From Halichoerus grypus (taxonomy: Eukaryota > Chordata > Mammalia > Carnivora > Phocidae), in contig NC_135720.1 of NCBI RefSeq assembly GCF_964656455.1, positions 99,770,696 through 99,834,695 on the forward strand: DNA of 64,000 nucleotides, written 5' to 3'. The position numbers were made by a program, and so were the translations under genes. Positions 48,290 to 58,514 of this stretch are shown here, in pieces; the stretch's first letter is position 1, and the number at the start of each line of letters is the position of its first letter. The notes below the pieces were generated by a model, which was given only the letters and a program-made list of their open reading frames with translations, had not been told where the DNA came from and did no database searches.

Positions 48290-48785
48290 TAGGGGTTTAT
48301 AGCAGTTACCTCCAAGATAGCTCCGACAAGCCTTGTCTCCTGTTATCTATGTCCTTGTGCGAGCTCCTTAACTGAATTAGGACTAGTCTCTGAGACCAAT
48401 GGAATACTAAAGTGCGTGACTTCTGAATCCATCATACAAGTTATTGCTGTTTCTCCCTGTAACTGCCCTGTTGTAAGGACTTCCAAGCATCCCTGTTGAG
48501 AGACCGATCAGTAGAACTACTAAAGTTTCTCACCAACAAACAGAAACATTCTGAAAGTCATATGAATGAGTCAACTTGGAAGCAGTTAAGCCACCAGAGA
48601 GATAAAGGCCTGCGGTCTGCAGATAATTGCATCTGACTACAACAATGGGACACCCAAGCTTAAACTGTTTAGTGAGTCTGTTCCCAAATTCCTGGTCCCC
48701 AGACACTGGGAGGGGTCATATTTATTGTTTTAAGCCACTTACTTTGGGACAACTTCTTACAAGGAGTAAAGAACTAAAACGAAGC
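48290..48785 (+). repeat. MLT1-like MaLR LTR
   Basis: The end 'tatttattgttttaagccac' then 'ttactttgggacaacttctt' is the MLT1-class LTR terminus in sense orientation. Upstream, 'gagaccaatggaatactaaa' and 'cccagacactgggagggg' fit a decayed LTR body. It is non-coding. Confidence 0.65.
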
Positions 48786-48829
48786 TGAATAGAAAAACGT
48801 ACATTGACTTTCATTCCAGATTACGGGAG

Positions 48830-49285
48830 TGAGGGGGGCAGAATATAAGACCCCAAAATGTGCTGTTTTGTCATGTGGTTTTGAGCTGAAGGCAATTAAG
48901 ACCCAGCAGATTCGGGAAAACATTTTGTCTCTCTTAACCGCCTAAAAGAATTTAGATAGGGAACCTATAGCAGAAAGAAAGCTATTACCATAGATAACTT
49001 TTTATATCAAAAAGACTTATTTGCACGGGCAGGGCAAACATCTGTTTACCAAATATTTGCTCTTGTCATCTTCCTGTGAATTTTCTTCCCCTTTGAAACC
49101 CCAGACTTCTGCCTCCTTGTCCTTAGCTCCAGATGGCATAGAAAACCTTAATTGCCTATGAGTCTCATATTTTTATGGGGCTCCAGTACATATGAAATTT
49201 GTTTTTCTCCTATTAATCTGTCTTATGTCAACTTAATTATTAGACCAATCAAAGAAGCAGAAAGGAGAAGTTTTCCACCCCTACA
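48830..49285 (+). repeat. Solo LTR candidate (456 bp)
   Basis: The element starts TG ('tgaggggggcagaatataag') and ends CA ('ttttccacccctaca'), with the near-identical tetramers 'ggag' (48826-48829) and 'gaag' (49286-49289) outside. Inside are 'cttcccctttgaaaccccag' and 'catatttttatggggctcca', which I associate with class I endogenous retroviral LTRs. No internal viral genes are present. The specific family was not determined. Confidence 0.65.
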
Positions 49286-49617
49286 GAAGTTAAAACAAGA
49301 GGGGGAACAGTTCAAAGGGCTGTGACATCAAAAAAGTTCCTTAGAATCAAATTAAAAAAAATTAACGAGTTATTCTGTGTGACACATATTTGGATTTCAT
49401 AGGGTCTAGAGAATTTTGAGTGGGTGGGCCCAAGTTTCCAGGCAAGTCTAGAGTTGTTGAAACCTTGCAACATAGAAGACTTTGAAGCATAAGTACAATT
49501 TTCCCGAGTGAGGCAAAGAAGCCATTAGCCTCGTAAGATTTCAACCATGGTGGAAGAGAAAAAGAGGAAATCTGGGGCCAGTGGAAAAGGGGAGTGAAGC
49601 CTTTGAATTGGAAATGC

Positions 49618-49620
<3 letters not shown>

Positions 49621-49662
<42 letters not shown>
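49621..49662. repeat. (GT)21 microsatellite
   Basis: A pure GT run. The minus-strand frame 49362-49679 that reads poly-Thr-His across it is an artefact. Confidence 0.98.
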
Positions 49663-49665
<3 letters not shown>

Positions 49666-51070
49666 GCAGCATAAATCACACAGGAGATATTATTAGGTCA
49701 ACTCTTGCCCTCAGGCTGGTACAACATTTTCAAATCATGTTTAATACATAGATCCTGGTTTCTTCCTTCTCTGTGGTTATATGTTTTATGTTTTCTAAGT
49801 AAATAATTGATTTCTTGAAGTTCTTTTAAAATGCATATATTTTAAGAAACATCATGTGCTTACAAACACCTTAGTCTTCATGTATCTCTGGAGGGTTTTC
49901 TGGGATAGTTCCAATTAAAAATATTCCATCATGTTGTTATATCATATGTTAGACCAATGTGTCTTGATTTTTTGGTTTAGAAAAAAAAAGTCATTGCAGA
50001 TCATTTCTTACTATGCTAAGAAGCTTAAACAGAAAAAGAACAATGTATGAAAATAGGAGAGATGTGAACAGAAGCAGCCAACTGGCATCCATGCTTGGGG
50101 ATCACATGCAAATTAAGTTATTCTTTGCTTTCCAACACTTCCCAAATTCCTTTAAAACCATATTTGAAGCTGGTTAGCAACTCTATATGAAGACATCAGT
50201 GATATAAATACGGACAGCATTGTGTTGGGTAAAGCAATGCCAGGAATTGACAGGACCAGCAGATAAAACCAAAGCAATTAAGTTTCCATAAACACTTGCC
50301 ATTGAATCAACACTCTTCTTTATAAATAACAGTGTAGCAAGACATAAATGACAAATTATACATTTCCAATATATAAACCATGCTGGTTTGATGAAGCAGC
50401 AGAATTGTTTTCCAGCTTTCTTTTTACAATGTGAGAGAAAAAAAAAGTTGCTCAGTCATTTGTGAGCTTTACTTCAAAGTCATGTGAAATTTTCTGTCTG
50501 CAAAATGTTAAAGGATTTATAGATGAGCTCTGGCATGCTTCCAGCTTAATACCATCTCCCATCAACAGCAACAGAAATATTCTTATGGCCACAGTGAGCA
50601 ATTTTTGAATGATGTTTAGTCCTCCTTTTCTGCAGACTGTTTTCCAAGTAGTCATTATGAACTCTTTGGCGAGACCAGAAAATTCTGTCTCAAGAGCCTC
50701 CAATCTCTTTTATTTTTTATTTCATAACTCCCACTTCAACACATAACACAAAATAACTCATGACTACCCACTTTTTACCTTATTTTGTTCTCTGTAGATA
50801 TTCAGCTGACCTTTCTCAGAAAAGATCTGAGGAAAACATTATTATTAAATAATAATGTCTCCTTTCTTCTAGAGAACAAAGGCAAAATCCACAATGGGGA
50901 GAAAAGAGAAAAAAGAAAAAGATACCAGTCAATCATGTAGATAGAGACTTCAGTATAAATGGCCACACACTCATAAATACAGACATTTCCCAAGTTTTCA
51001 GAATAATAAATCAAAAACATCTGATTATACCTAGTTTCAGAGTGGTTTTTCTACAATCGTAGATGATTTC
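49663..51070. other. Repeat-poor intergenic block
   Basis: No repeats are recognisable from about 50040 to 50720. It contains 'catgcaaattaagttatt' (50106) and 'aaagcaattaagtttcc' (50272), both homeobox/POU-like. An 83-codon minus frame (50452-50703) has no recognised motif. Possibly conserved regulatory DNA, by inference only. Confidence 0.35.
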
Positions 51071-51074
51071 TGCC

Positions 51075-51375
51075 TGTGCCATCCTTCTTTGCTGTTAAAG
51101 TCCTATTTATTTATTGTCATCTAGCTCAAATATCTGAAGCATTTCATATTTTACTATTTAGTATGTAGTATAATATGACTTATTATATCCAGACTTTTCA
51201 GTTAGTTGTTTCCACATAAATTCTGGGCAAACTTCTAATAGAATGCTCCCATATTGCTGGTGGTTTTCCTATTGAACAAGAAGTTCCTGAAGAAAACAGG
51301 TTATCTTTTCATCCACAGAATCTCAAAGTGCCTGGCATTTATAGTGCAGTTGCCATAAACACACTGAATGTACCA
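51075..51375 (+). repeat. L2 LINE 3' region
   Basis: The order 'acaagaagttcctgaagaaa', 'ggttatcttttcatccacag' and 'tcaaagtgcctggcatttat' fits the L2 end. Confidence 0.6.
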
Positions 51376-51387
51376 CATGCAGGGGCT

Positions 51388-51505
51388 AGAGTGCAAACTT
51401 CATAAGATTGTGCAGTTTAAATTCGGTTATTCTATGTGCCCTCAGTATTTACAAGAAGGCGTGATTACTAGTAATACCTCAATAAATATGTATTGAATGA
51501 TTCCA
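51388..51505 (+). repeat. Second L2-like 3' terminus
   Basis: The pattern 'ctagagtgcaaacttcataa' to 'cctcaataaatatgtattga' repeats the terminal L2 arrangement directly after the previous copy. Confidence 0.55.
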
Positions 51506-51899
51506 TGTGTGCATGTAATAAGGCTGATAAATTGCCTCCCTTACTGGGCCATGGGGCCACTTTCCTTTTCAGTGTTCTTGTTATCTGATTGTAACTCCAC
51601 TGAATCATGCAGCTGATCTTTGCAACTTGTTCAGCATGTGGAAATTTAAGACTGGTGAGGTCCACTGATGACGTTGTCCGGATCCTAAACTAGAAATGCA
51701 TCCACAATCATGACTTGCAATCTTTTCACAGTCTTTAGATTTGTTCTGATTATTATGCACTCATGCCCTTTGCCTGCTGTAAATTCCTGGATCTCTTGTA
51801 AGCATTTTCTTTGAACTGACTTCCTCGTAGAGCAAATCTTCCCTGCAGAGTATTGTTTGAAGGCAAGAGCACACCACAGAGCCAAATATCTGGTTCTCG

Positions 51900-52085
51900 T
51901 TCAGGACACTGAATTTTACAAACTGTGTGAACTTGGGTAAGTTGTATAATGTTTTATGCGTCAGTTTACTTATTTGAAAAGTGAAGTTAATGATAAATGA
52001 GTACCTAATGCTATTGTCACAATGTTAAATAAGAGATTATATACGGTCTTACCTTAACACCATCCATTATAACCTAAAAGTAAAT
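51900..52085 (+). repeat. MIR SINE, diverged
   Basis: Sense MIR is seen as 'gtgtgaacttgggtaagttg', 'gtcagtttacttatttgaaa' and 'gtacctaatgctattgtcac'. Confidence 0.82.
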
Positions 52086-52440
52086 GCTTGTTATTTCCGT
52101 GCTTTTAATAAGGGAATTAATAAACTTAGACATACATTCAAATGTAAGGTTATATTAATAATTTAGATCATTCTCATAAACTTCTTGTAGTAGGGTGAAG
52201 AAAAACTATTTTTCATGTAGGTCCGATTACCATGTGGTTACATAGATTCTAAAGTACCAAGATAGGTATCTTCTATTTCAGAAATTATATGACACTGCTA
52301 CCAAAATAACCAGCCAGTCATACTCAGGCAGGCAGTGGCCCTCTCTCTCTCTTCTAATTGAAGGCAGGCTAGTTTCAGATTTTACTTTGGGGAGTCACCA
52401 GGCATTTCCTGGGTTGTCATAAATCAGGTAAGTATATACA
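52086..52440. other. Intergenic sequence, no gene recognised
   Basis: Nothing could be assigned. Confidence 0.35.
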
Positions 52441-52444
52441 TGAA

Positions 52445-52605
52445 TCTGTATGTGTATTCCACTATATTACTTTGGTCCATATCTGTACTTGGGCCTCTAG
52501 TACTTTGTCTTAATTACTACAGCATTATAGTAAATCTTAATATCTGATAGTATAAATCCTCCAGTTTGTCTTCAATATTTTCATCAGTGTTGAATCAAGC
52601 TTTTA
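52445..52605 (-). repeat. Old L1M ORF2 fragment, inverted part
   Basis: The stretch 'taattactacagcattatag' and 'gtataaatcctccagtttgt' is the antisense of the mid-ORF2 region of L1. Its position directly upstream of the sense L1M 3' part suggests one element with a 5' inversion. Confidence 0.7.
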
Positions 52606-52624
52606 GAAGAAAATAGCTTCATGA

Positions 52625-53004
52625 CTAAAGACTTTGGGATGATGAAAATTTCTTAAATAGGATCTCTCTTTTTCTCACATGTGTGTGCATGTGCACACAC
52701 ACACACATGCACACACACGAACCATAAAGAAGAAAAAACAAACTGGACAGATTTAAATTGAGAACTTTTGTTTAACAAAAGATACAATTAAGAGTTCAAA
52801 AAATAAGCCACAGACTAAAAGAAGATATTTGCAACACATACATTTGGCAAATACTTCATATCAAGAACATATAGAGAATTCTTACAAATCAATCATAATA
52901 ATAATAAAAAAGACAGTCAACCTAATTATAACAGCAGGCAAAAGATTTGACAGAGACTTCACAAAAGATAATATAAAAATGATATCAAAGTTGCTGATAA
53001 ACAT
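52625..53004 (+). repeat. Old L1M ORF2 3' part, left piece
   Basis: The translated pattern of L1 ORF2 near its C-terminal third is visible with many stops and shifts ('gaagatatttgcaacacata', 'gcaggcaaaagatttgacag'). A CA/TG-rich tract (52676-52718) sits inside. The element resumes at 55530 beyond a younger insertion. Confidence 0.85.
52676..52718. repeat. Alternating TG/CA near-palindrome
   Basis: The run 'catgtgtgtgcatgtgcaca' continues into CA repeats. It is self-complementary around 'gtgcatgtgcac' and alternates purine and pyrimidine. Confidence 0.9.
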
Positions 53005-53017
53005 AAAAATGTGTTCA

Positions 53018-55291
53018 CAGTGAATATTGTTCTCAATGGGGAAAAACTGAGAGCTTTTCCCCTCAGGTCAGGAACACAACAGGGATGCCCATTCTCACCA
53101 CTGTTGTTCAACATAGTACTAGAAGTCCTAGCCTCAGCAATCAGACAACAAAAAGAAATAAAAAGCATTCAAATTGGCAAAGAAGTCAACTCTCACACTT
53201 CCCAGATGACAGGACACTTTATGTGGAAAACCCAAATACTCCACCCCAAAATTGCTAGAACTCTTACAGCAATTCAGCAAAGTGGGAGGATGTAAAACCA
53301 ATGCACAGAAATCAGTTGCATTGGGGCGCCTGGGTGGCTCAGTTGGTTAAGCGTCTGCCTTCGGCTCAGGTCGTGATCCTGGAGTCCCAGGTTCGAATCC
53401 CATATCGGGCTCCCCGCTCAGCGGGAGTCTGCTTCTCCCTCTGACCCTCCCCCTCTCATGCTCTCTCTCTCTCAAATAAATAAATAAAATCTTAAAAAAA
53501 AAAAGAAATCAGTTGCATTTCTATACACTAACAATGAGACTGAAGAAAGAGAAATTAAGGAATCGATCCCATTTACAAGTGCACCAAAACCCATAAGGCA
53601 CCTAGGAATAAATCTAACCAAAGAGGTAAAGGATCTGTACTCTAAAAACTACAGAACACTTATGAAAGAAATTGAGGAAGACACAAAGAGATGGAAAAAC
53701 ATTCCATGCTCATGGATTGGAAGACTAAATATTGTGAAAATGTCTATGCTACCCAGAGCAATCTACACATTCAGTGCAGTCCTTATCAAAATACCATCGA
53801 CGTTTTTTCACAGAGCAGGAACAAATAATCCTAAAATTTGTGTGGAACAAGAAAAGACATTGAATAGCCAGAATAATGTTGAAAAAGAAAAGCAAAGCTG
53901 GTGGCATCACAATTCCAGACTTCAAGCTCTATTACAAAGCTGTGATCATCAAGACAGTATGGTACTGGCACAAAAACAGACACCTAGATCAATGGACCAG
54001 AATGGAGAGCCCAGAAATGGACCCTCAACTCTATGGTCAACTAATCTTCAACAAAGCAGGAAAGAATATCCAATGGAAAAAAGATAGTCACTTCAATAAA
54101 TGGTGCTGGGAAAATTGGACAGCAAAATGCAGAAGAAAGAAACTGGACCATTCTCTTACACCATACACACAGATAAATTCAAAATGGATGAAAGACCTCA
54201 ATGTGAGACAGGAATCCATCAAAATCCTAGAAGAGAACACAGGCAGCAACCTCTTTGACCTCGGCCTCAGTAACTTCTTTCTAGACATGTCTCCAAAGGC
54301 AACAAAAGCAAAAATGAACTATTGCGACTTCATCAAGATAAAAAGCTTCTGCACAGCAAAGGAAACAGTCAATAAAACTAAAAGGCAACCTATGGAATGG
54401 GAAAAGATATTTGCAAATGACATATCAATAAAGGGCTAGTATCCAAGATCTATAAAGAACTTATCAAATTCAACACCCCAAAAACAAATAATTCAGTCAA
54501 GAAATTGACAGAAGTCATGAACAGACATTTCTCCAAAGAAGATATACAAGTGGCCAACAGACACATGAAAAAATGCTCATCACTTGTCATCAGGGAAATA
54601 CAAATCAAAACTACAATGAGATACCACCTCATACCAGTCAGAATGGCTAAAATTAACATGATAGGAAACAACAAATGTTGGCGAGGATGTGGAGAAAGGG
54701 GAACTCTCTTACACTATTGTTGGGAATGCAAGCTGGTACAGCCACTCTGGAAAACAGCATGGAGGTTCCTCAAGATGTTAAAAATGATCTACCCTACAAC
54801 TCAGCAACTGCATTACTAGGTATTTACCCCAAAGATACAGATGTAATGAAATATATATATACACAATGGAATATTACTTAGCCATCAGAAATGATGAATA
54901 CTTACTGTTTACATGGACATAGATGGAACTGGAGGATATTACGCTAAGTGAAATAAATCAATCGGAGAAAGACAATTATCATATGGTTTCACTCATATGT
55001 GGAATATAAGAAATAGTGCAGAGGACCATAGGGAAGGGAGGGAAAACTGGATGGGAAGAAATCAGAGAGAGAGACAAACCATGAGAGACTCTTAACTATG
55101 GGAAACAAACTGAGGGTTGCTGAAGGGGAGGTGGGTGGGTGGATGGGGTATTTGGGTGATGGGCATTAAGGAGGGCACTGGATGGGATGCGCAGTGGGTA
55201 TTATATGCAACTGATGAATTGTTGAACACTACATCTGAAACTAATGCTGTACTATGTGTTGGGGAGTTTAATTTCAATAATAAAAAAAAGT
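53018..55291 (+). pseudogene. 5'-truncated L1 retrotransposon, broken ORF2
   Basis: This carnivore L1 copy starts within the reverse-transcriptase domain of ORF2 and runs to a 3' UTR and A-tail at about 55291. The upstream polymerase motif region is readable in the frame 53011-53295 (the 'SPLLFN' block at about 53095-53112). The catalytic FADD site follows out of frame near 53200 and appears as F-P-D-D. Further ORF2 segments stay open at 53662-54087, 53876-54439 (187 codons, to near the C-terminal third) and 54505-54819, separated by frameshifts. Near 54852 about 110 bases present in the 45-kb copy are missing. A Can-SINE (53323-53503) interrupts it. ORF1, the endonuclease domain and the 5' UTR are absent, so it cannot be active. 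It lies inside an older L1M; the target repeat 'aaaaatgtgttca' is at 53005-53017, with a matching 'aaaaaactgtgttca' at 55515-55529. Confidence 0.93.
53323..53503 (+). mobile_element. Young Can-SINE inside the L1
   Basis: It keeps a nearly consensus head 'ggggcgcctgggtggctcag', the body form 'gtgatcctggagtcccaggt' and 'tgaccctccccctctcatgc', and an 'aaataaataaataaaatc' tail with a pure A-run. A perfect 16-bp duplication 'agaaatcagttgcatt' is at 53307-53322 and 53504-53519. It is the least diverged SINE here and the best subfamily marker for an arctoid carnivore. Confidence 0.97.
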
Positions 55292-55311
55292 ATTGCAAGG
55301 TGCGGGGGTGG

Positions 55312-55514
55312 GGGGCGCCTGGGTGGCTCAGTTGGTTAAGCATCTACATTTGGCTCAGGTCTTGATCTCAGGGTTCTGGGATCAAGCCCTGCATCAGGCT
55401 TTCTGCTCAGTGGCAAGTCTGCTTCTCCCTCTCCCTCTGTGATCCCTCTCACTTTCTCTCTCTCAAATAAATAAATAAAAATCTTTTAAAAATAAGTAAA
55501 TAAATAAACAAAAC
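55312..55514 (+). mobile_element. Can-SINE directly downstream of the L1
   Basis: It starts 'ggggcgcctgggtggctcag' after about 20 bases of unique sequence following the L1 A-tail, and ends in a long (AAAT)n/A-rich tail. No duplication of its own is visible: the left flank 'gtattgcaaggtgcggggg' does not recur on the right. Its tail instead runs straight into the right-hand target copy of the L1. Confidence 0.92.
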
Positions 55515-55529
55515 AAAAAACTGTGTTCA

Positions 55530-56240
55530 ATATCATTAGTAATTAGACAAATACAAATTAAAAGCTCTGAAAAAATACCATTACAAAACCATAATGGATA
55601 ATTTTTAAAAAGGGTTAAAATACTGAGTATGGATGAGGATATAAAGTAGACGGAAGTATAAAAGTATAAATTTCTAGAACTCCTTTGGAAAAATATTTGA
55701 TAGTACCTACTAAAAGGAAAACACATGTATACCATACAACCCAATAATTTCACTATTGGGTATCTATCAAAAAAAAAAAGTGAATAATAATATGCACCAA
55801 AAGACCCATGGACAAAATGTTTATATAAGTTTTACTCATAAATAGATCTAAACTGAAAATAAATGAAATGTTCATCAATAATAGAATAGGTAAACACATT
55901 ATATTGTCTATATACAGTAGAATACTGCATAGGTGTTAACAAAAATAAACTTTCCATGCAACATGAATGAATCTCATAGGCATAATATTAAGGGGAAGAG
56001 GTTAAACACCAAAAATACAAATGCTACCCATATGAAATTTCAAATGGATAAAATTAACCCCCAGTTATGGAAATCAGAATGGTTTTTACTCTTGGGACTT
56101 ACTGACTGAACGGAGGAATGAAGCATCCTCTTGGTTGTTCTGGTTGTGGTTGCACACGTATATACATATTCATAAATTTATCAATTTGTATACTTAAAAT
56201 TTATGGACTTTAGTAAATATAATTTTTACTTTAGTAATTT
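55530..56240 (+). repeat. Old L1M ORF2 3' end and 3' UTR, right piece
   Basis: It continues the element of 52625-53004: 'caatatcattagtaattaga' is the ORF2 'cat-cac-tag' block, followed by 'cccaataatttcactattgg', 'ggaatgaagcatcctcttgg' and a 3' tail 'tgtatacttaaaatttatgg'. It is decayed throughout. Confidence 0.85.
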
Positions 56241-58510
56241 TTTTTAAATTGACAAATTCACAGAGGCAAAGAAGTAAAAAAGACTGATGATATATTCCTT
56301 ATAGAATTTATTCTTATGACTTTTTTGGTTCAGTCAAAGAAGGGACTTCATGTAAATGTTTTCTGGGAAGGTCTTGGTCTAACCAGTTAATATGTGAGAA
56401 TGTCTTCCCAAGGGCATGCTAGAAGGCAATAATCAATCCTCAGTCTTCTCCTTCATTCTTGATCTTTCCTCCTGCTAAATATTAACTTGTAAATATCCGT
56501 GTTCTGCTCATATATTAAGATGAAATACAATCGAAAAACAGAAATGTAAGGAAAATAAATTTAAGTAATCAGTGCATCAAGTTTCTGGTATTATTATCTG
56601 AATGTATTTTAAGAGCTTTGGCTTAGAATTGCCTATTGCATGTGAAATTATTGTGATAAATAAGTACTGATACTGAAGTCAGTGAGGTGATATTTCTACT
56701 GCTCCCATAATACTTCTGTTCAGAAAAGCTGCCCTTCCCTGAGTATATGCATCTATAATTCCTTGGTTAAAATGACCTATTTGGTTTCTAGGTTTGCAGT
56801 CCCCCAAGCAATGGAGAATCATTCAGACCATTCTGGAGGTTTAGCTCTGGTCCAGGCCTTGGGACCAATTCTGTTCTAATTCTCTAGTGAAGATGCCTCA
56901 GTCTGGGTCCCCAGAACCTCTCACCCTGGACCCACTTATTTTTCCACCCCTACAGCCTCTACTCTACCTCTGAGTCATGCTCTCCAATGCTAACCTCTAT
57001 GTCTGCACCTTTGTGTAGGATTACTTCTGCAGGATTCCCTGTTTGCCCAAATCTCTGCCTATTGCCTGTTATTTTCATCCCTTCAACATGACCCTCAAAC
57101 TCTATCTCTGAGGACTAGCCCAGACCCCAAAGTCTGTACTTCATAATAATTCTTGGCCAACAGAGATACCTTCATAATAACCTGGATTCAATCCTCATTC
57201 AAAAATGCTTAACATACTACTGTTGCCCAAGTGTTAACCTTTACTTTCATGTTTTGATTCAGTTGCTCCAAGTGTATGCTTGACTCTTAAATAAACAAAG
57301 GTATCCTCCTATTTTCCTTATAGCCTCTGTTCTCTGAGGAGTTTTTGGTTGAGTGTGCACATTTTACCTGTTCATAAACCTCAAGCCAAAACTTGGACTC
57401 AAAGAGCTGAGGGTTCTATTTTAGCACTTACCCTCCAGCTTAGTTGTCCTTAACTTTGAGTTTGTCCTTAGTTTGCCCTTAACTCTGCTAAGTAAAATAA
57501 GTCAATAAATAAATGGAAGATATTTAACACAGAGCCACCAAGGAGCTTTAGCTAGTTATTAATAAATTATATGCTACTGAAAAAAAAATCAAAGTTCTTT
57601 GGAGGAGCCAAAAATGCTAGGGTAACTATAATCCCCATTGACAGTAATTGTCCTGTAATCATTCTCAAGAGTTGCGATAGTTACTTGGTGATTGTTTTCA
57701 ATTCTTGCATAGAATACAAATCCTAGCATTAAATCATCACTACACAGGATTGTATCAAATTCGTTATGCATCTTATGTCATAAAATAATGATTTTTTACC
57801 CGTTTATGACAGAAGAAAGATATTATATTTGTATGTAAAATTTCCAGGGTGTATTTATATATTTACAATAATATGGGCAGTACTGTATGTTTTCAAAGGA
57901 CTTCTACCAGAATTAATTAGATTCCATTTATAAAATATGATATGCTTTTAAACTTGGATTATGAAGCCCATTAAGCAGATTACAGCATTTTGAAAAAAAA
58001 AATTAAACACTAAAGATCTGATTGTGTTATATATTCCTGATATGCCATTTGTATCTCCAACATATTGGACTTCATTCTAAACAAAAGGAAGTTGATTTTC
58101 AGAGAACTTGTGTATTTGCTAGCATCATAGATAATAGGACAACCTAGGATAAAACGGTAGTGTTTTAACTCCAGGATCACTATGAGTTTTATTATATCGC
58201 ACTATAATGAATTAACAGATTATGTGCATGTACATGTGAATGTGTGTGTGTCTGAATTAACCAATTATTTCAACTGTACAAAAACTAATTCATTTATTAA
58301 ATATTTATTAAACACTATTATATATCAGGTACACTTAGAAATAAAATTACATTTATGTCATCTTAAGAAAAAGTCTAAAGATTTCAATTGATTTCAATTT
58401 TGAAGCACAAATCCTATAGTTATTCATGAAAAAAATCCTAAAAATGGCTTGGTGTTTGTGTTAAAATATGCATAAGTAATAATAATGATGAAGTACACTA
58501 TAATAATTGA
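56241..58510. other. Intergenic sequence, no gene recognised
   Basis: A pyrimidine-rich, GC-richer stretch (56770-57370) is unassigned. A short antisense L2-like terminus is possible at 58283-58350. Frames here are short (69 codons or fewer). Confidence 0.4.
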
Positions 58511-58514
58511 AATT

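Noticed and set aside
49362..49679. ORF with a Thr-His repeat
   Set aside because: Translation of the (GT)21 microsatellite.
53323..53400. tRNA-Lys gene
   Set aside because: The tRNA-like head is part of a Can-SINE: it is followed by the CT-rich body and A-tail and flanked by a duplication. The same holds for the other SINE heads.
53876..54439. 187-codon gene
   Set aside because: It is a fragment of L1 ORF2, with matching fragments in neighbouring frames and the L1 3' end downstream.
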